From: Oscillospiraceae bacterium
GTDB lineage: Bacteria; Bacillota; Clostridia; Oscillospirales; Oscillospiraceae
Direction of reading: 5' to 3'
NCBI GenBank assembly: GCA_017558545.1
Contig: JAFYUG010000274.1
Span: 1 to 7,004 of the forward strand
Length of the DNA: 7,004 nucleotides
The notes under the pieces are model-generated. The model did not search any database. It was not told the DNA's origin and saw only the letters and a list, made by a program, of their open reading frames with translations. The position numbers and the translations under genes were made by a program. Within the stretch, counting starts at the first letter, position 1. Each line of letters begins with the position of its first letter. Of the stretch, positions 5,988 through 7,004 are shown in pieces.

Positions 5988-5990
5988 AAA

Positions 5991-6590
5991 TTATCCGCGC
6001 TCCTTTCTGCTGAAGGACTTTTTGATACCCAATACCATGATTTTTGCAAGGCGAGCAGTGCCTAAGGTCAATAGCTTGCAGACGAAGAAGAGGAATATGG
6101 CTCCGCCCGCCAAAATAAGTCCGCAGCCTATGAGGGCAATGGTCACAAAGATGTTTGAGAAGAAAATCGAGGCTATACCTGTTAGGATGAGAGCAAGGCC
6201 GCATGCTGCGAAGGAAACGAAAATTGCCCAAAATGAAATCACGATTGCCCATATAGTGACATAAACGGAAAGTATAATTGCAGCCGCAGCAAGGAGCAGG
6301 GGGAGCCATACGGGACTGCCCAGCACCAGAAGGATGATTTCCCATGCTCTCCAGGATTTCTTTTGGGAAATTTTGCTTTTAACAATCGTGGTGAGGGGGG
6401 CGTCTGCCAGAAGCTGATTGACAATGTCCTTGGGAGAACCAACGGCTGCCACAGCTTCCTCTTCGCTGAGACCTTCCTCAATGCGATCGTCTATCATTTC
6501 GCTGTAGAAATTAAGGCGTTCCTCAGTATCTTCCCAAGGCAGGGACGCCAGACCTTCTGCCAGAGCAAGGAGAAATTCGCTTTTATTCAT
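5991..6590 (-). CDS. DUF1700 / HAAS-domain membrane protein
   Basis: This 199-residue protein has an N-terminal helical HAAS (DUF1700) domain at about residues 1-62. It shows M-N-K-S-E-F, L-P-W-E-D, F-Y-S-E-M-I-D-D, E-E-G-L-S-E-E-E-A and V-G-S-P-K-D-I, all typical of the family. A hydrophobic half follows, with about four membrane segments between residues 84 and 172 and a basic tail (K-K-S-F-S-R-K). The HAAS domain is thought to be a signalling module associated with PadR-type regulators, and the gene sits directly after padR here, so it may pass an envelope signal to the repressor (inference). An ATG at 6599 directly abuts the AAAGGAGG site (6600-6607); the ATG at 6590, nine bases from it, is the better start. 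The gene overlaps padR by 8 bases, suggesting translational coupling. Confidence 0.9.
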   Translation of the reverse strand: MNKSEFLLALAEGLASLPWEDTEERLNFYSEMIDDRIEEGLSEEEAVAAVGSPKDIVNQLLADAPLTTIVKSKISQKKSWRAWEIILLVLGSPVWLPLLLAAAAIILSVYVTIWAIVISFWAIFVSFAACGLALILTGIASIFFSNIFVTIALIGCGLILAGGAIFLFFVCKLLTLGTARLAKIMVLGIKKSFSRKERG

Positions 6591-6903
6591 CTTTGTCATC
6601 CTCCTTTGTTACAAACTGATAAATGGAAATAATCTCTTTCCACTCGGTCTTGAAGTCATCTATGCGGCCAAGGCCTTCATTGGTAATGCGGTAATATTTC
6701 CGAAGTCTGCCTCCGTGCTCCGCCGTGCGAACGGTGAGCATTTTGCCGGATTCAAGGCGCTTGAGAATGGTATAGAGGGTGGACTCGGAAAGCTCAATAT
6801 AGGGCTTTAGGTCCTTGATAATTTTGTAGCCGTATGAGTCCTTGTCCTTTATGGCCGCCAGAACGCATACGTCAAGGAGCCCTCGTTTAAGTTGAATGTC
6901 CAT
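6583..6903 (-). CDS. PadR-family transcriptional regulator (short form)
   Basis: This 106-residue protein is a PadR winged helix with little C-terminal extension, so it belongs to the short subfamily. Visible features are Q-L-K-R-G-L-L-D at the start, S-Y-G-Y-K-I-I around 23-29, the recognition helix S-E-S-T-L-Y-T-I-L-K-R-L-E (39-51) and the wing with G-G-R-L-R-K-Y-Y-R-I-T (64-74). It should be a dimeric DNA-binding repressor of its own operon. The ATG at 6903 has GGGAGGT (6910-6916) six bases upstream and matches the family N terminus; an 18-residue in-frame extension to 6957 would run through the promoter and has no support. It is followed by DUF1700 (overlapping) and DUF4097, a recurrent Bacillota arrangement. 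Confidence 0.94.
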   Translation of the reverse strand: MDIQLKRGLLDVCVLAAIKDKDSYGYKIIKDLKPYIELSESTLYTILKRLESGKMLTVRTAEHGGRLRKYYRITNEGLGRIDDFKTEWKEIISIYQFVTKEDDKDE

Positions 6904-6924
6904 AAGAATACCTCCCTTTGTGAT

Positions 6925-6945
6925 ATACATCGTAACACGAGGTAT
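6925..6945. promoter_or_regulatory. Probable PadR operator (21-bp imperfect palindrome)
   Basis: The halves match as ATAC-N-TCGT around a 3-base centre with ACGA-N-GTAT; 8 of 10 pairs are complementary. It covers the -10 box and part of the spacer, a position suited to autorepression. Binding by this PadR protein is inferred from position and symmetry. Confidence 0.65.
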
Positions 6946-6957
6946 TCTGTTTGTCAA
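6929..6957 (-). promoter_or_regulatory. Promoter of the padR-DUF1700-DUF4097 operon
   Basis: On the minus strand a perfect TTGACA (6957-6952) is followed after 17 bases by TACGAT (6934-6929). Transcription should start near 6922, about 19 bases before the padR ATG, so the ribosome site lies almost at the 5' end of the message. Confidence 0.82.
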
Positions 6958-6968
6958 TAGGGAAAATA

Positions 6969-6996
6969 AAAGGCTTCTACTTGAGGGGAAGCCTTT
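6969..6996 (-). terminator. Terminator of an upstream gene outside the window
   Basis: A 9-bp stem (6969-6977 with 6988-6996) with a 10-base loop is followed on the minus strand by CCTTTTATTTT. It implies that a leftward gene ends just beyond the window edge, 12 bases or so before the padR -35 box. Confidence 0.7.
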
Positions 6997-7004
6997 AAGG
7001 GGGC

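Noticed and set aside
6591..6599. Upstream ATG of the DUF1700 gene
   Set aside because: It directly abuts the AAAGGAGG site with no spacer, whereas the ATG at 6590 lies nine bases away and gives the usual M-N-K N terminus.

Overview
The window is a compact, mid-GC bacterial segment in which all eight protein-coding genes lie on the minus strand (read from high to low coordinates). A phosphatase carrying S-layer-homology (SLH) domains, a PadR/DUF1700/DUF4097 cassette, strong AGGAGG-type ribosome sites and consensus sigma-A promoters point to a Bacillota (Clostridia-like, possibly Oscillospiraceae-related) organism. That placement is inference from gene families and style; no rRNA or other marker is present.

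Layout in the direction of transcription. (1) 7004-6900: a terminator for an off-window gene, then a consensus promoter (TTGACA, 17 nt, TACGAT) whose -10 sits inside a 21-bp imperfect palindrome, the likely PadR operator. (2) 6903-5046: a three-gene operon: a PadR-type repressor, a DUF1700/HAAS membrane protein whose start overlaps the padR end, and a membrane-anchored DUF4097 protein built from about nine T-D-T-G-D repeats spaced mostly 19-20 residues apart. It ends at a 16-bp-stem terminator (4995-5031). (3) 4947-2902: a secreted alkaline phosphatase with three C-terminal SLH domains, apparently driven by an extended -10 promoter whose best -35 match lies inside the preceding terminator stem. 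(4) 2887-2643: a 245-bp non-coding block bounded by 51-bp imperfect inverted repeats (42/51 identical by hand), each end itself a terminator hairpin, with three more hairpins inside. (5) 2639-10: a four-gene operon: TetR-family regulator, ABC ATPase, ABC-2 permease and a NUDIX hydrolase. Genes are separated by 3 nt, a 4-nt overlap and 9 nt. Its promoter (TTGACT, 17 nt, TATAAT) overlaps a 30-bp palindrome matching at 12 of 15 pairs, the likely autorepression site.

How they work together: two envelope-oriented, self-repressed operons flank a cell-surface phosphatase. The TetR operon looks like an inducible efflux or export system with a NUDIX enzyme attached. The PadR operon looks like an envelope-sensing cassette. 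The phosphatase probably releases phosphate from organic esters at the cell surface. No CRISPR array, tRNA, rRNA, transposase or prophage gene was seen. The families are individually known. The least explained items are the inverted-repeat block, the unusual metal-site residues of the phosphatase, and the regular solenoid in the DUF4097 protein.
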